64,000 bases of DNA from Panicum virgatum (taxonomy: Eukaryota; Streptophyta; Magnoliopsida; Poales; Poaceae): contig NC_053146.1 of the NCBI RefSeq assembly GCF_016808335.1, positions 8,439,015-8,503,014 on the forward strand, read 5' to 3'. Position numbers and translations under genes: made by a program. Below are positions 20,809 to 32,227 of the stretch, in pieces. The stretch's first letter is position 1, and the number at the start of each line of letters is the position of its first letter. The notes beneath the pieces were generated by a model that saw only the letters and a program-made list of their open reading frames with translations, was not told where the DNA came from and searched no databases.

Positions 20809-23800
20809 GAGGAAACACTTTTATTTTGTTTGTGGTGCTTTCGGCGCACCTTGTCTTTTTTGGACGATGACTTAGTTTTGCGGCCAGATACCTTTAGATC
20901 ACAAATCCTTGTGTCCAGGTCCAGGTCATCTAAATCTACTTCCGTTATATCTTTGACCAAGTGGGAAAGAAGATCATTGTCTGTCTCATGGTCTTCCCCA
21001 TCACTTAGATCAAAAGGGTTAGGTTTAGTACTAGCCCGTGCATCACCCTTTAGCTTAGGTCGAAAAGAGAACATATCTACCTCAATTCGTTTAAGAGCAT
21101 TATACGACACACTAATCTCATTGGCATTATTTTCCAGATATATACCAATAGAATTTAACTTTGTAATACGAGTATCTTGGCAAGACTTACCCGCAGAGAA
21201 ATGTGTCGGAGTGGGTTGAGCCGAACCCCTGTGCTGATGCACTATCGGGCCATCCAAGTTTCGTTCCGCAGTACACCTCATAGCTCTCTCCATCATCAAC
21301 TCGTCCGCTGCAGGGATTCCATCAGCAGTATTCGGAAGATTAGCTCTCGCACTGCGACGTTTTCCCTCCATATAGACAGACCCACTTTCTGAAGCAGACA
21401 AGACCGTACCTGAGACTTTAGTGACTGGCGTCATGAATCCAGTTGATGTCACGGTCTGACTAGGCGCCTCTTGACTAGGTACCACTGTCAACAAAGGTGA
21501 TACTTCTGTGATGGAGTTATCAGTGGCATCCGACTGTCCAGACTCCGTTTGTAGAAGTTGCGCCGACATACACTCCTTTGTAACCGGAGATGTTGTCTCT
21601 CTTTGAGTATGATCATGCAAGTCTGCTGCAAATGAATCAAGTGATGTCTTATTCAGATCATCAAAACAAATATTTGTCATTTGCAAGATCGAGATTGACT
21701 CACTGTCAGGGCATGTCGAAAGGACAGAAGGACCAATTCACCCCTACATTGCTGCTTGGTGTATCCATGCCGGCCTCCGCAAACTGCTGGTGGTGGTCAG
21801 GTGCCTTCACTACTGACCCTTCAGCTGCACTCATTATTTGCACAATATCTTTATGAGAACAGGGAAAATGAGACTGCATATCCGAGGAAACATCACCAGA
21901 ATTGGAGGGAAAAAAAGTATGATACTTACTAGTTGTGCGTCCAAGATCCGAAGCAAAACCCATCTTAGGTTTTGTCACTGCGATCTGAGGCAACTTATCA
22001 GTACCATTCATCAACACTATCGGTTTGAACCCTAGATATGGGCAATTTTCCCCAAAGGTGTTACAGCGATAAAATGCTGCATAGGTGTAGGACCAGTGTT
22101 CCCAGCTTGTGGTGGTGAGGTATCTGTTTTGATGTCACTTTTCATTTTCTTGGCTGCTGTCTCCCTGTCGGAATCCTCAGAACCACCATTCCCTGCCCCA
22201 AAATCATCCTGATCCATGTGGTCAACATCTTCAGCTAGAGCTACAACTAGGTCAGTAGTGTATAAGTGATATGATAGCCTTCTGTGCCAAACACTAGGTC
22301 AGTAGTGAGGGGTAACTGACTCTTGTCTAATATCCCAACTTTCACTCTTATGATTCCCATCTTTCTGTGCGTGTACATGTCCACTTCCCCGAGTAGTTCC
22401 TATTACTGTTCCTAGGGCCCAGAAAACCAAATAGTTTCTATACGCATGCGGCACTTTGGTAATATGAACCCACACTTCTTCCAATTCATAAGTTGGAATA
22501 ATATCTTGATTGTGCTGCCACACGGAAACAGTAAGAGTGACACCATGATTTTTCAGATGATATCCGATGTCGACCATGCTCTGCAACGCTTCATCGCTCA
22601 GGACCGCAACCAAGAAAGAATCAGCGCCATGTGGTAAAGCCTCCCACCGCCAATCAGACCTAGTAATTCTAGCAAGCTCACTTTGGACAATGTCAGCTGT
22701 AATCTGTGCTCCAGTAACCGTGATTAGCCCCGTAGGAGCTGCTGGTTCAGGGGCTTCTAACTTGTAGTCCGCCTCAGTAATCTGCACAAATGCCAGTTCC
22801 TTTTTCCCAGACCCAAAAAAAGATGCGCTAGGCTTTGGAATTTTTAATATCGGACACTTGGATGATAGATGTGAATTCTTCTTATTGCAAATAATACAAT
22901 CAAGATCTGCCTTGCACGCTTCATTAACATGCCCACTCATTTGCATCTGAAACAAAAAGGTCTTCTTTTCTTCAAATTACCTTGATCGGTTTGCTGCTGA
23001 GGTTGTTGGTGTTGCTGTAAATTCTTTTGTGCTCCTTGCTGACTGGTTTCTGCTAACTCGCGACCTTCTAGGCACTGGCACATACTGTCTCTGTGTATTC
23101 CAACCTCGACCAGCACCCTTGCCGCGCCCTTGCGGCTCACTTCTTCCAAAATGCTGCCCATTATGCCGGCCGAAACCATCACCACGTCCACGATCGAGGG
23201 CATCGCGGCCCCGACCCTGGGCGTCGCCACGCGCGGTGCCATAGAACCCACGACCAGGTGCCGCCCCGCGTCCAGGCCCGTCGCCACGACCGTCGTCCCC
23301 GCGACCACGCCCCGGAAACGGCGCCCGCCGACCCCGATCAGAATCCCTAGGGTAGGGAGGCATCGTAGCAGCTGTGCGGCGCACGACGTCGGCGAAGGAA
23401 GGCCGGGGCGTCGGCACTCTCGTTGACGGCGCAGGACACGGACTAGGGTTGGATGAGGGAACCGTATTTCCTTGAGATGGTTTGGTGGCACCTGAAATTT
23501 TGACGAGCCTAGGCCCAGTCGGGAAAACATCCCACCAGGACCGGCCAAAATTTCTGGCCCTCTCGATTAGGATGTCTCTGCATGGTCGCGTCGGACTTGC
23601 AGACTTCTCTGGGATAAACTTCTCACTTTTCTTTGGAAAGAAAGCCTCCAAGGTGATCTCCGATGGCTGCCTTTTAGGTAGCGGACCTCTCCACGGTCGG
23701 ACAACAAATCCTTTTTTTGAGAGTGGTTTGTTAGCTGAACGAATTTGCTCGGCTTTTATCGGTTGCTTCACTAACTTGTCAGATGAAGAGGAAGTCGAGG

Positions 23801-24381
23801 GGATGCACTGACAGTGATCCGGCATACTTCCTTCTGATTCTTTTTCAGTTTCCCACCATCTCGTACCTTTGGGAAAACCAACTTCAACCCAGAAATTCTC
23901 GACCATATGCGATTGGTCTGTGGAATCCTAAGTGAGTTGGTCTAAATTGTTGATTAGAATGCGTGCTTCCTCTGAAGTGTATCCAGCCATGAGACAATCA
24001 TGGTAGGCAGCATCTTCAGGAGCGCCATGAACTGACGATGGAAGCCCTTGATTCAGACTCAGCACCTCAGGATCGGATCCTGAAGCAAGGGATGAGTAGG
24101 GGAGGGGGGGGGGGGGGGCGAAGGAGAGCAGACCTCGCTGGAGACGGGTGCTAGTGTGAGGCGCCGGCGGCGACGGCCCACTGGACGGTGCTGCAACCTT
24201 TCCAGCAAAGAAACCTCCGTCGATGAGGGCTGCGGCCACGGCTGCGAGAAGGGCGCTGCCGTCGGTGGGGTGAGAGGACACTCTTGGGCCAGGTAGCCAT
24301 TGCCGGCCGGAGAGCCGCCCGCTCGGGATCGCCTCGCGATCGCCAGACCGGGAAAGCCGGGATTCAAAATTCAAACGCTGG
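20805..24381 (-). pseudogene. LINE ORF1 (RGG-rich, zinc-knuckle protein), frame-broken
   Basis: The region between the LINE 5' end and ORF2 holds several minus-strand frames that together look like a plant L1 ORF1. The N-terminal part is GC-rich. At about 23906-22977 there is a basic segment and a glycine-arginine-rich repeat block (GRGRGDDGRGDGPGRG type). Next is a zinc knuckle, C-x2-C with GHVNEACKADLDCIICNKKN, split by a frameshift near 22945. Then comes a conserved domain ending EVWVHITKVPHAYRNYLVFW (22.5-22.4 kb), like the DUF4283 regions of plant LINEs, and finally a disordered acidic C-terminus (21686-20805). It should bind LINE RNA. A small tandem duplication of ACTAGGTCAGTAGTG lies at 22248-22308. 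Confidence 0.6.
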
Positions 24382-24720
24382 TTCCATAGCCCACCTTTTT
24401 TTTTCTCTCCCAAACGCACTGGGTCTGTGAACAGTGTAATAGATCAGCTGAGTTGAGGAAGAAGAGCAATACATAAATATGGAACAGTTAATAATCGAAA
24501 TGATTACGTTCGAAGAAAAAAGACTAAAAAAGAAATGAAACCTACATTACTTCCTCCGGGGAACTGCGGAGGAAGCTGATGAAGTAGGTCTAGGAGGATC
24601 GGAGCTGGCCGCGGAACGCGGATCCAGCTATGCTAGCGTGCGTCAGAGCAGTTTGTCTTTGTTTTGTCTCTGGAACAGTATGTTGACCTATATTAATTCT
24701 TATTAGTCCGTGCTGGAGTA
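24382..24720 (-). other. candidate start codon and 5'UTR of NLR gene L
   Basis: On the minus strand the sequence GCTATGGAA (ATG 24387-24385) abuts the LINE and would join GCGACGGCATTG on its far side to give MEATAL. Upstream an acceptor-like TTACACTGTTCACAG (about 24424-24438) and a donor-like GGAGGAA|GTAATG (about 24550) suggest a short 5'UTR intron. The leader exon would lie at about 24550-24640, which is GC-rich. This is inference from splice-like motifs only. Confidence 0.4.
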
Positions 24721-25312
24721 CGGGTTAATAGGCTAGTAGTTTTATAAACTAGATCGAAGTTAGACATATTAACCTAACTTAAATTTTGGAAAAAAGTAAA
24801 CTTCACTTTGATTTTCCTTTGGTTCTCCCGGAATAGATTCAATTATTTGAGAACCGTAGCAACACAGTTAAGTATCCGTACCTCAGCTAGTGAATTATTC
24901 TCTTCGTTCATAAAAGAATGTAGTTCTTGCTTTTCGATAAATCAAATAATTTGAATTTTGACTGAAGTTATTATATAAAAAATAATAACATTCATTATAT
25001 AAAATTTATTTAGAGATAAGTATTAATAATATTTATTATAAATTTGATCAACTTAAATTAATTTGATTGGCACGGATCCTATAATTATATTCTTATGTGG
25101 GCGGAGGAAATATACATGCATATGGCCGTCGAAATTAAAGGGCAGCAGGTTGTAACGAACATGGCCTAATTTAGACCATTTCGAGTGATTTTGGTGATCG
25201 TATGACAATGTAATTAATGGGACTAATATTTTTGTTGAGTGAACATTTCTAGATGCCATAGATATAGTAAAAAGGCCAAGCAAAACAAAACACGAAGAAA
25301 GAACTCAAAGAA
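24721..25312. other. AT-rich DNA, nothing recognised
   Basis: No credible ORF, TIR or LTR. It probably includes upstream flank of NLR gene L. AT-rich runs at 24960-25060. Confidence 0.5.
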
Positions 25313-26609
25313 ATGTCAAATCGGACGAGTTCTGCAAATATCAGTAGCACCGGTTTAACCGATTACAGTGCACCGATTAAACTGGGAGGCATCAGATACA
25401 CCGATGGGCCAGCATCGGTGCAACTTGCTGTATGTTTTGGAGATCAAGTGATGAATCTCTATAGCACCGGTTGAACCGACAGTGTAAAGAAAGGCATCGG
25501 TGTAATCAATATACTATTGCCCAGAGACGATGAGTGCATAGGAGCCAAGCATTCAGCACCGGTTGAACTGATGATCATTGGTGCATACCATCGGTCAAAT
25601 GACGTCAGTAAAAGAAGATCAAGGGCAACGACTACAAGACGATCCAATGTCACCGGTTAAACCGACACTACTGCATCGGTTTAACTGATGGTTGCCGACC
25701 CAACTGCAGAAGTGTTAGAGAAGCCAATGGATAGTTTCAGCCTATGAGTGACCGGTTGAACCGACGGCAACCATCGGTTCAACCGATGCTTGGCTGATTT
25801 CTGCTAGCCGTTGGAGCAACGGCTCTAAGTCTTGGTGGCCTATATATATGTCTCACCCCGGTCATTTGAACCTTGCTGGAGTTCCAAGACATCACACCCA
25901 CACCCAAGAACACCTCCAAGCTATCCAAGAGCTTAGTGATCACATCTTTAGCCCTAAGCACACATTTATGAGTGTTAGTGCTAGGTTAGCTCCTTAGAGA
26001 GTGAGAGAGCAAGGTGTTGCTGCTTTGTGGCTGGTTCTAAAGTGAACCAACAAATGTATCTTGGTGTGCTGGCCTCTTGGAGCATTGGTGGCTCGCCGGC
26101 AAGTCAACGACCCTCAGGCTTGGTGTGGAGCGGCGTCGACGACATTGTGCGGGAGACGTTGAGACCCATCCTTTGTGGTGAAGCACCTTAGTGGAAAGCG
26201 GAATAAAGGTGATCATGATTGTGTTCACGGAAGAGACTTAATTGCCGGAAGCAATAATCTTCGTGAGTGCTTCAACAACATAGATGTAGGTGTGCTTTTG
26301 TGGTTAGCCGAACCACGGGAGAAATCCTCGTGTCGAGAGTTTGCTTCCTCTCATCTCTTATTTACATTTCCACATTTTATACTTACATCTTGTGTCTTAC
26401 ATTTTTAGTGTAGTATCATGTTAGGATTGACTATAGGTTGCTAAAATCTTTTGAGATGGGAGTTTCACACTAGAAGAACCATAGTTACACATCTAAATCG
26501 TTTGATTTAATTTAAATTTATGTACAAATTAGTTGGAGTCTTAGGTTAAAATTTTCTTTTTACCTAATTCATCCTCTCTCTTGAATTAAAGCACCCCGAT
26601 CACTTTGAC
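25313..26609 (+). repeat. decayed Copia (Sirevirus-like) LTR with ACCGGTT palindromes
   Basis: About ten copies of motifs such as CACCGGTTNAACCGA and CATCGGTTNAACCGATG lie between 25350 and 25790, directly upstream of a TATA (CTATATATATG at about 25842). The distal part (CTAATTCATCCTCTC ... CCCCGATCACTTTGACA) resembles the usual 3' end of Sirevirus LTRs (CACCCCCC...CGATCCTTTCA), as also seen at 33.9 and 43.0 kb here. The borders TGTC and GACA are a guess; no target duplication or internal domain was found, so it is a solo LTR or a fragment. Confidence 0.5.
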
Positions 26610-26923
26610 AGCTGTTGCGGCTCGGCGCCCAGTCGCGGTCTCCGCCGGCAGACCATCAATTTCTTTTGCACTGGCTGTCGTCGAATAATAGTTCAGCAGA
26701 GTCTGTCCTCCATGGCGAACGACTTGGCTCACGGGGTCTCCCCTGGTTGGCTGCTAACCGCTTGGCTGGCCTGCCCTACCCTACTACTGCTGCGCTCTGC
26801 TTCTTGCGCAGTTACCAGCCACGCCGTCCTTACGACTTTCGTTTGGCCCTACCACCCGCTGCATCGTGCCTCCATCACCCGCACCAAACCCGACCCCGAC
26901 CTGACTTACCCACTCACAATAAA
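26610..26923. other. unassigned, short low-value ORFs only
   Basis: GC-richer than its flanks. An 81-codon plus frame (26712-26957) runs into the adjacent MITE and has no domain, so I do not call it a gene. Confidence 0.4.
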
Positions 26924-27267
26924 GTTGTGTTTAGGTTATTTTGTCAAAAAAATTTGAAAGATAATCTTACTAATTTAAAGTATTAAATAAAATTTATTTA
27001 CAAAAATTGTTACAAAAATGGATTGTAAATCGCGAGACGAATCTAATGAGCCTAATTAATTCATGATTAAATCATAATTAGCGGATGGTCACTGTAGCAT
27101 CACTGTTGCAAACTCATAGATTAAGTAGGCTCATTAGATTCATCTCGGGATTTACAATCCGTCCGTGTAAAAAGTTTTATAAATAAATTTTATTTAATAT
27201 TTCATGTATGTGTCCAAACATTCGATATGATACTTTTGGGCGTAAAATTTTGGAATCTAAACACAAC
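26924..27267. mobile_element. hairpin MITE (about 344 bp)
   Basis: Ends GTTGTGTTTAG and CTAAACACAAC are inverted repeats. The inner sequence is also palindromic overall: GGATTGTAAATCGCGAGACG and AATCTAATGAGCCTAATTAA on the left answer TTAGATTCATCTCGGGATTT on the right, around a central GCGGATGGTCACTGTAGCATC. This internal sequence is common in grass MITEs. No clear target duplication could be read. Confidence 0.7.
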
Positions 27268-27370
27268 CTAACTTTGTTGCAGCAGCTACAAACTTTTCTG
27301 AAAAAAAAGAAAACTTGAGACGAGGAACCTGCAAAGGTTATTCCGTAGCCCTGAGTTGTAACTGAAATAA

Positions 27371-29144
27371 GAGTAAAATGCACTGGGGGTCCTTAAACTA
27401 GTTGACATATTCTGTTTACATCCATGAATTTTGAAAGTGTATTTTTAGGTCCACAATCTATTCAAGTGTGTCACTTGAGGTCCAAAACACCTCTTACCGG
27501 CGTTGACCGCCTACGTGGACCGCCACGTAGATCCACGTCGGCCCCTCCCTCCTCTCTCTCTGCCTCCTCTCTCTCTCTCCTCCCTCCCTCCTCTCTCTCT
27601 CCCCCCACCCGCGTCGGCCCCTCCCTCCTCCGCCGTCCTCCAGCGCGTTGTGCTCCCTTCGCCGGCGCGGACGGGGTAGCCGGATGCGCGCCCGTCCTCC
27701 CATGGCGGCGGCTCGCCTCCCCCCGCAAGCCTCCTCCCCGGCGCTTGCGCGCGCGCCGGCAGGGCGGAGCGGCTGCGGACGCGGTAGGGCAGCGCGCAGC
27801 GGCGGCGGCCAGCGCCGGAGCAAGCAGAGCTCTCCGCGCGCATTCGTCCGCCGTGGCCGCGCGCCGCAGTCGTCGCGGACGCACGCACCCCGCCTGCGCG
27901 CATGCCGCCGCCGCGGCCACTGGGGAGAGGGATGGCGCGGAAGAAGGAGGGCCGGCCCCGCGTGCGTGTTCGTCCCGCGGCCAGCCTCGCGCCGCCCCGC
28001 CGCGCACCGCCATCCGCCGGCCTGGGGAGATCCGAGCTCTACGCCCGCCGCCGTGTGCCGGCCGCGCAGGCCGGCCCCCCCGCCGCCGCCGCCGCCGTGG
28101 CGCAGGTAGATCTACGGGTCGTGGCCGTGGAGCAGCGCTATGGCCGGCGGCGCGGGAGGGAGCTCCACCCGGATAGAGGAGGGAGGAGAGCCGCAGATCC
28201 GCGCGAAGCTGGCCGCCGGCGAGCTCGGGAAGGGAGGATACGCCGCTGCAGGGAGTGGCGCCGCCGCGAGGAAGGATCTGGACGCCGCCATGGGAGAGGG
28301 GATCGGGGGAACAGAGGGCCGCCCGGCCCTGCTCGCCACCGCTGTTGGAGAAGAGGAACGCCCGCGTCACCGTCGGAGGCACAACGCCGGAGATGAGGCA
28401 GGGACGGCGGAGGCCGCTCGAAGTCGACGCGAGAGCTGCCCTCGGGTCCTTCGCCCCCGCACCGCCGCCCTCCTCCGCCTCCCTTGCGCGCCTTCATTGG
28501 GCCGCCTGGAGAAGACCGAGGAGGAGCCGCCTCCTCTGTTCCGCGCGTACTCCACCGCCGCGGCCTCCACTGGCGGGAGGGTGGCGGTGCCGTTGCCGTC
28601 GCCAAGAGAGAGAGAAATCCGCGGCGCCGCTCCCACGAACCCCACGGCGCCGGTGACCAGCACAGACAGGCCCCTATCACGCCGAGAAGCCGCGAGGCCG
28701 CCGCAGCTTCGCGCGCTCTGCTTGCTCCGGCGTTGGCCGCCGTCGCTGCGTGCGGCCCTACCGTGTCCGTGGCTGCTCCGCCCTGCCGGCGCGCGCGCAA
28801 GTGCCGGGGAGGAGGCTTGCGGGGGGGAGGCTAGCCGCCGCCGCCATGGGAGGACGGGCGCGCATCCGGCCACCCCGTCCGCGCAGGCGAAGGGAGCACA
28901 ACGCGCTGGAGGACGGCAGAGCAGGGAAGGGCCGACGCGGGTGGGGGGGGGAGAGAGAGAGAGGAGGGAGGGGCTGACGTGGATCTACGTGGCGGTCCAC
29001 ATAGGCGGTCAACGCCGGTAAGAGGTGTTTTGGACCTCAAGTGACACACTTGAATAGATTGTGGACCTAAAAATGCACTTTCAAAGTTCATAGACCTAAA
29101 CAGAATAGGTCAACTAGTTTAAGGACCCCCAGTGCATTTTACTC
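27371..29144. mobile_element. Mutator-like element with long TIRs (Pack-MULE type)
   Basis: The ends GAGTAAAATGCACTGGGGGT and its complement form the outer part of inverted repeats that can be followed for about 450 bp on each side (27371 to about 27840, and about 28705-29144), with indels. The flanking CTGAAATAA (27362-27370 and 29145-29153) is a perfect 9-bp duplication, diagnostic of Mutator-type transposition. The interior is extremely GC-rich and has no transposase. It carries a short epimerase-like coding motif on the minus strand, so this looks like a gene-fragment-carrying Pack-MULE. The long open frames on both strands follow from GC content and are not called as genes. Confidence 0.88.
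28600..28710 (-). pseudogene. captured NAD-epimerase N-terminal fragment (GAE-like)
   Basis: On the minus strand the frame reads SRRDRGLSVLVTGAVGFVGA (centred near 28650). LSVLVTGAxGFVG is the glycine-rich NAD-binding motif at the start of the Rossmann fold in UDP-sugar epimerases, and the preceding residues best fit plant UDP-glucuronate 4-epimerases (GAE) as I remember them. After VGA the homology stops and unrelated repeat-like sequence follows. There is no intact catalytic domain, so no enzyme activity is expected. It lies inside the Mutator element, next to the inner edge of its right TIR. Confidence 0.5.
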
Positions 29145-29153
29145 CTGAAATAA

Positions 29154-29370
29154 TATGGATTGGCCCCTTCGTGCTGGCAATTCAGTACTGAAGTTGGCAT
29201 CCAGTGTAAATTGTATTTATGGATGTGTCTGGGGACTTTAGATGCACAGGAAATCAAATTTAAAATAGGAACTGTATTCAAAATAAAACTAAGCAGGATG
29301 CATTCAAAGTTTCAAACACAAAACCTTTAGCTGATCAGAAGTAGTTCTTTAAAATTTGAAGTTCTACTCC
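29154..29370. other. spacer between the Mutator element and the solo LTR
   Basis: Unremarkable AT-rich DNA. It ends in ACTCC, the target duplicated by the solo LTR. Confidence 0.5.
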
Positions 29371-32016
29371 TGTCACACCCGGTTTTAAGGACAAAACCGA
29401 ATGCATATCTATATGTATGTCAGGATCAAGTTTTATACATATAGAGATATTATAAGTAAATAATCAGTAACAGTATCACGTAAAAGAAAATTAAAACAAT
29501 TAAAAGACTATCAGAGTTATATAGCTTATCCTGCAAACGAAGGCTCCAAACTTCACAGGCAATCGACTGGGAGTTGCGTGCGCCTAGAACTCAGCAACAT
29601 CTTCAAAAAAAACTTCACCACAACTTTCTCCTTCTGAGCAGCAATAAGCAAGGGTGAGTACACTTATGGTTGGTACTCAACAAGGCCACAAGAAATAACC
29701 AGAAAGTGATTTAAATCCATCTTTAAGTTTATTAATCATGTGAGGGTCCAAGCCGCTCTTGACCGTGAGCACGGCTAACCGGTTAGTTTTAACTATGCAG
29801 AGGTTGTACACTTTCACCACAATTCGCGTAAAAGTTCCGAAGAACTTTGAACCCAACCATGCAAGTGCGGGCCAAGCACCATATCACACTTCCTTAGGTA
29901 TGACTGCATAGGGACGCTACGAGGCCTTTACAAAGAATTCCTATATGTAAGTGTTGGTCCCAACAATTGCAGTCCCTCAGAAGACACAGCTTCCTTCACC
30001 TGCTCCACGACTCAAGCCCAAACACCACCAAACGAGCCACCCCAACACCACATATAGTTCATCTAATTAATCAGCCAAGACCAGAGCCATATAGTATTGT
30101 GGTTGTACTGTTTTCCTGGGTGGTTCCCATGTTCCAATTAAACATAATATTCTTGTAAATAAAGTATAGATAGAAGTATGGTTAGGGTCACTTGCCTTTC
30201 ATCAACAAAAGCTACTCTTACTGCTCTTCACTGCTCTTCAATTCTTGCTCGCTTGTAAAACTTGATCTTCAATCTTTGAACAATGATCCTTCGACTCGGA
30301 ACAATCATCGAGCAAACATATAAAGCAAACAAGAAGATACATCTAAGAACAATACACCAAAACAAAAGAAAGGCTTTAAAAGAGCGTACTAAAGGATAGG
30401 GGTCATTGCTACGGTTACGAAAGCGCAAGAAACACAGAAAACGGAACTAAAACGGCGATTCTATAGACTAAACGGTGCTTCAACGATCTAGTCGCAATTA
30501 ACTATAGAGTTGAAGACTAGCGGGAAAGATTTGCAAGTCATAGCAAACTGTGCTCACAGAGGATAACAAGGTCATAAAGCTATCGCACACGTTGCAAGGA
30601 TCACGTGAGCGCGAGAATTGAAGAAAACGGAGATAAAACGAAGAAGTTATGGCTAAAACGGTGCACCAGGGACATGTTTGTGAGAGTTTTGAACTTCCAG
30701 GGGCTAGCATCAAAGAAATCAGGGCTAAACACCTAATTAAACCCTATACGCAGGGGCTAACAAGCAAAAACAAGGTCCAGGGATGGAGGGTCCTATTTCT
30801 GGGAAAGACAGGGGCTAAAACAGAAAAGAAAGGACCTTTTTGCAATTATTTTTGAACTAGATTGGACCAAGGGTTGATTTCAAGAAAACTGAGGGGCTCT
30901 TTTGCAAAATTTCATCAGTTGACCGTTATATAGCTGGTTTGACTCGGGCTAGATTGGATCTGGGCCGCTGGATTTCGATCGAACGGCTAGGATTGGATCG
31001 GGCGGGTAGCGGCGGCGCAAGGCACCGGCGGTGACACTGCGCGGCGGCGGAGCTCACTGGCGTTGGTTGAAACGGCCGTCCAGGCTTTGATTCGACTCGG
31101 GTTTGGTACAGAAAGCGAGAGAGCGGCATGGCGAACTCGACTGGGTGCTCTGCGCGGGGTATAGGCGAGCGGAGCAGGGCTCACGACGGTGAGGGGCGGC
31201 GCGACCGTAGGAGCTTGCTCCGACGAGCAAATCCGGGCGAGAAAGAGCAAGAGAGAGAGAGAAAAGGATTCGGCGACTTGTCTCACCCTGGCGCGAAGCT
31301 CTGGAGCAGCTCGAACACGACGGGGAGGTGGCGAAGCGGCGGAACGCGAGCGGCGGCCGAGCCCGAGCAGAGAGGGCGGCGCGAGCTAGGGTTTCAAGGC
31401 GAAGGCGGCGGCTGCGACTTGATGCGGGTCAAGGGGGTGGTCCGCGCGGCGCCTTTATAGGGGCGGGGATGGGCCTCGGCGTGCGGGCCACGCCAAGCTC
31501 GGACGGCGCGTGGCGTGCGGTGGCCGGACTCTGCGAGAGTCCGCTCGTATCGGGGAATGGGACGGCCCTGACGTGCGGGTCCCACACGGCAGTGAGAGTG
31601 AGAGGGGAGTGGCCGGGTTGGGCTGGAAAAGAAGATGGGCCCGCAGGGGGGGTTCTGGGCCGGGAAAAAGAAAGGAAAAGGAAGAGGGGTTGGGCCTCCA
31701 GGGCTGAAATGGTTTAGGAGAAAAGGAAAATGTTTTTCATTTCCTGAAAAGAACTCAAACACATTCATTTGAATTTAAATTAGGAGAATTTAAATTCAAC
31801 TGAACCCAAACAATAAAATAAATGCAATTCAGCATGAATGCATAACAACCAAAACGACCTCATTTAATTTAGAAGACAACCAATTATTATTATTTTTTGT
31901 ACAAAATTCCCTGAAAAGAAAATAAATGTTGGCAAACTTTTAAAAATTATGAGAAAATTATTGTTTTATTTTTAATTTTAATCACATCCTGAAATCCAAA
32001 AATTTTAGGGGTGACA
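29371..32016. repeat. solo LTR, 2646 bp, with TSD
   Basis: Begins TGTCACACCCGG and ends GGGGTGACA, so the ends form TGTCAC/GTGACA. It is flanked by a perfect 5-bp duplication ACTCC (29366-29370 and 32017-32021). No gag or pol lies inside and no second copy is in the window, so it is most simply a solo LTR left by LTR-LTR recombination. Base composition changes sharply along it: AT-rich to about 30.95 kb, a GC-rich block (about 30950-31700) with several long but meaningless frames, then AT-rich again. The TGTCACACCCGG start is widespread among large grass LTR families; I did not assign a family. Confidence 0.82.
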
Positions 32017-32021
32017 ACTCC

Positions 32022-32227
32022 TGAAAAACTTTCACAAATGATGGATATATATTCATGAAACATGACAGGACTAATCCTGCAATTCTTCTGTCCATGTATA
32101 CATAATTTTGAGTTCAGAAAAATGCTCATGTTTCCGGTACTAATTCAAAATTTAAGCTATCAGAAAATACAGATTCCTTTAGGCCCACTAACTTTATCTG
32201 CTCTGAAAGCTAATAAACATCCTTACT
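32022..32227. other. spacer, nothing recognised
   Basis: AT-rich unique DNA before the first copy of the tandem duplication that hosts the Sirevirus. Confidence 0.5.

Larger units (their letters stand above)
17007..24381 (-). mobile_element. near full-length L1-type LINE inserted at the NLR start codon
   Basis: A 7.4-kb minus-strand element with an A tail at 17016-17007, an AATAAAG signal just upstream, a zinc-binding RVT domain, an RT, an endonuclease and a GC-rich ORF1/5' region. The flanks suggest a short TTCC duplication (17003-17006 and 24382-24385). If so, the element lies between ATGGAA and GCGACGGCATTG of the NLR reading frame. The TSD is only 4 bp, so the exact 5' border is uncertain. 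Numerous frameshifts and stops make it inactive. Confidence 0.8.

Noticed and set aside
27424..29091. Many long ORFs (up to about 300 codons) on both strands inside the Mutator element
   Set aside because: GC content is so high that stops are rare in all six frames; the frames cross TIR borders and contain no domain except the short epimerase-like motif.
31128..31768. Basic, arginine-rich ORFs in the GC block of the solo LTR
   Set aside because: Open on both strands, no homology, and contained within an LTR.
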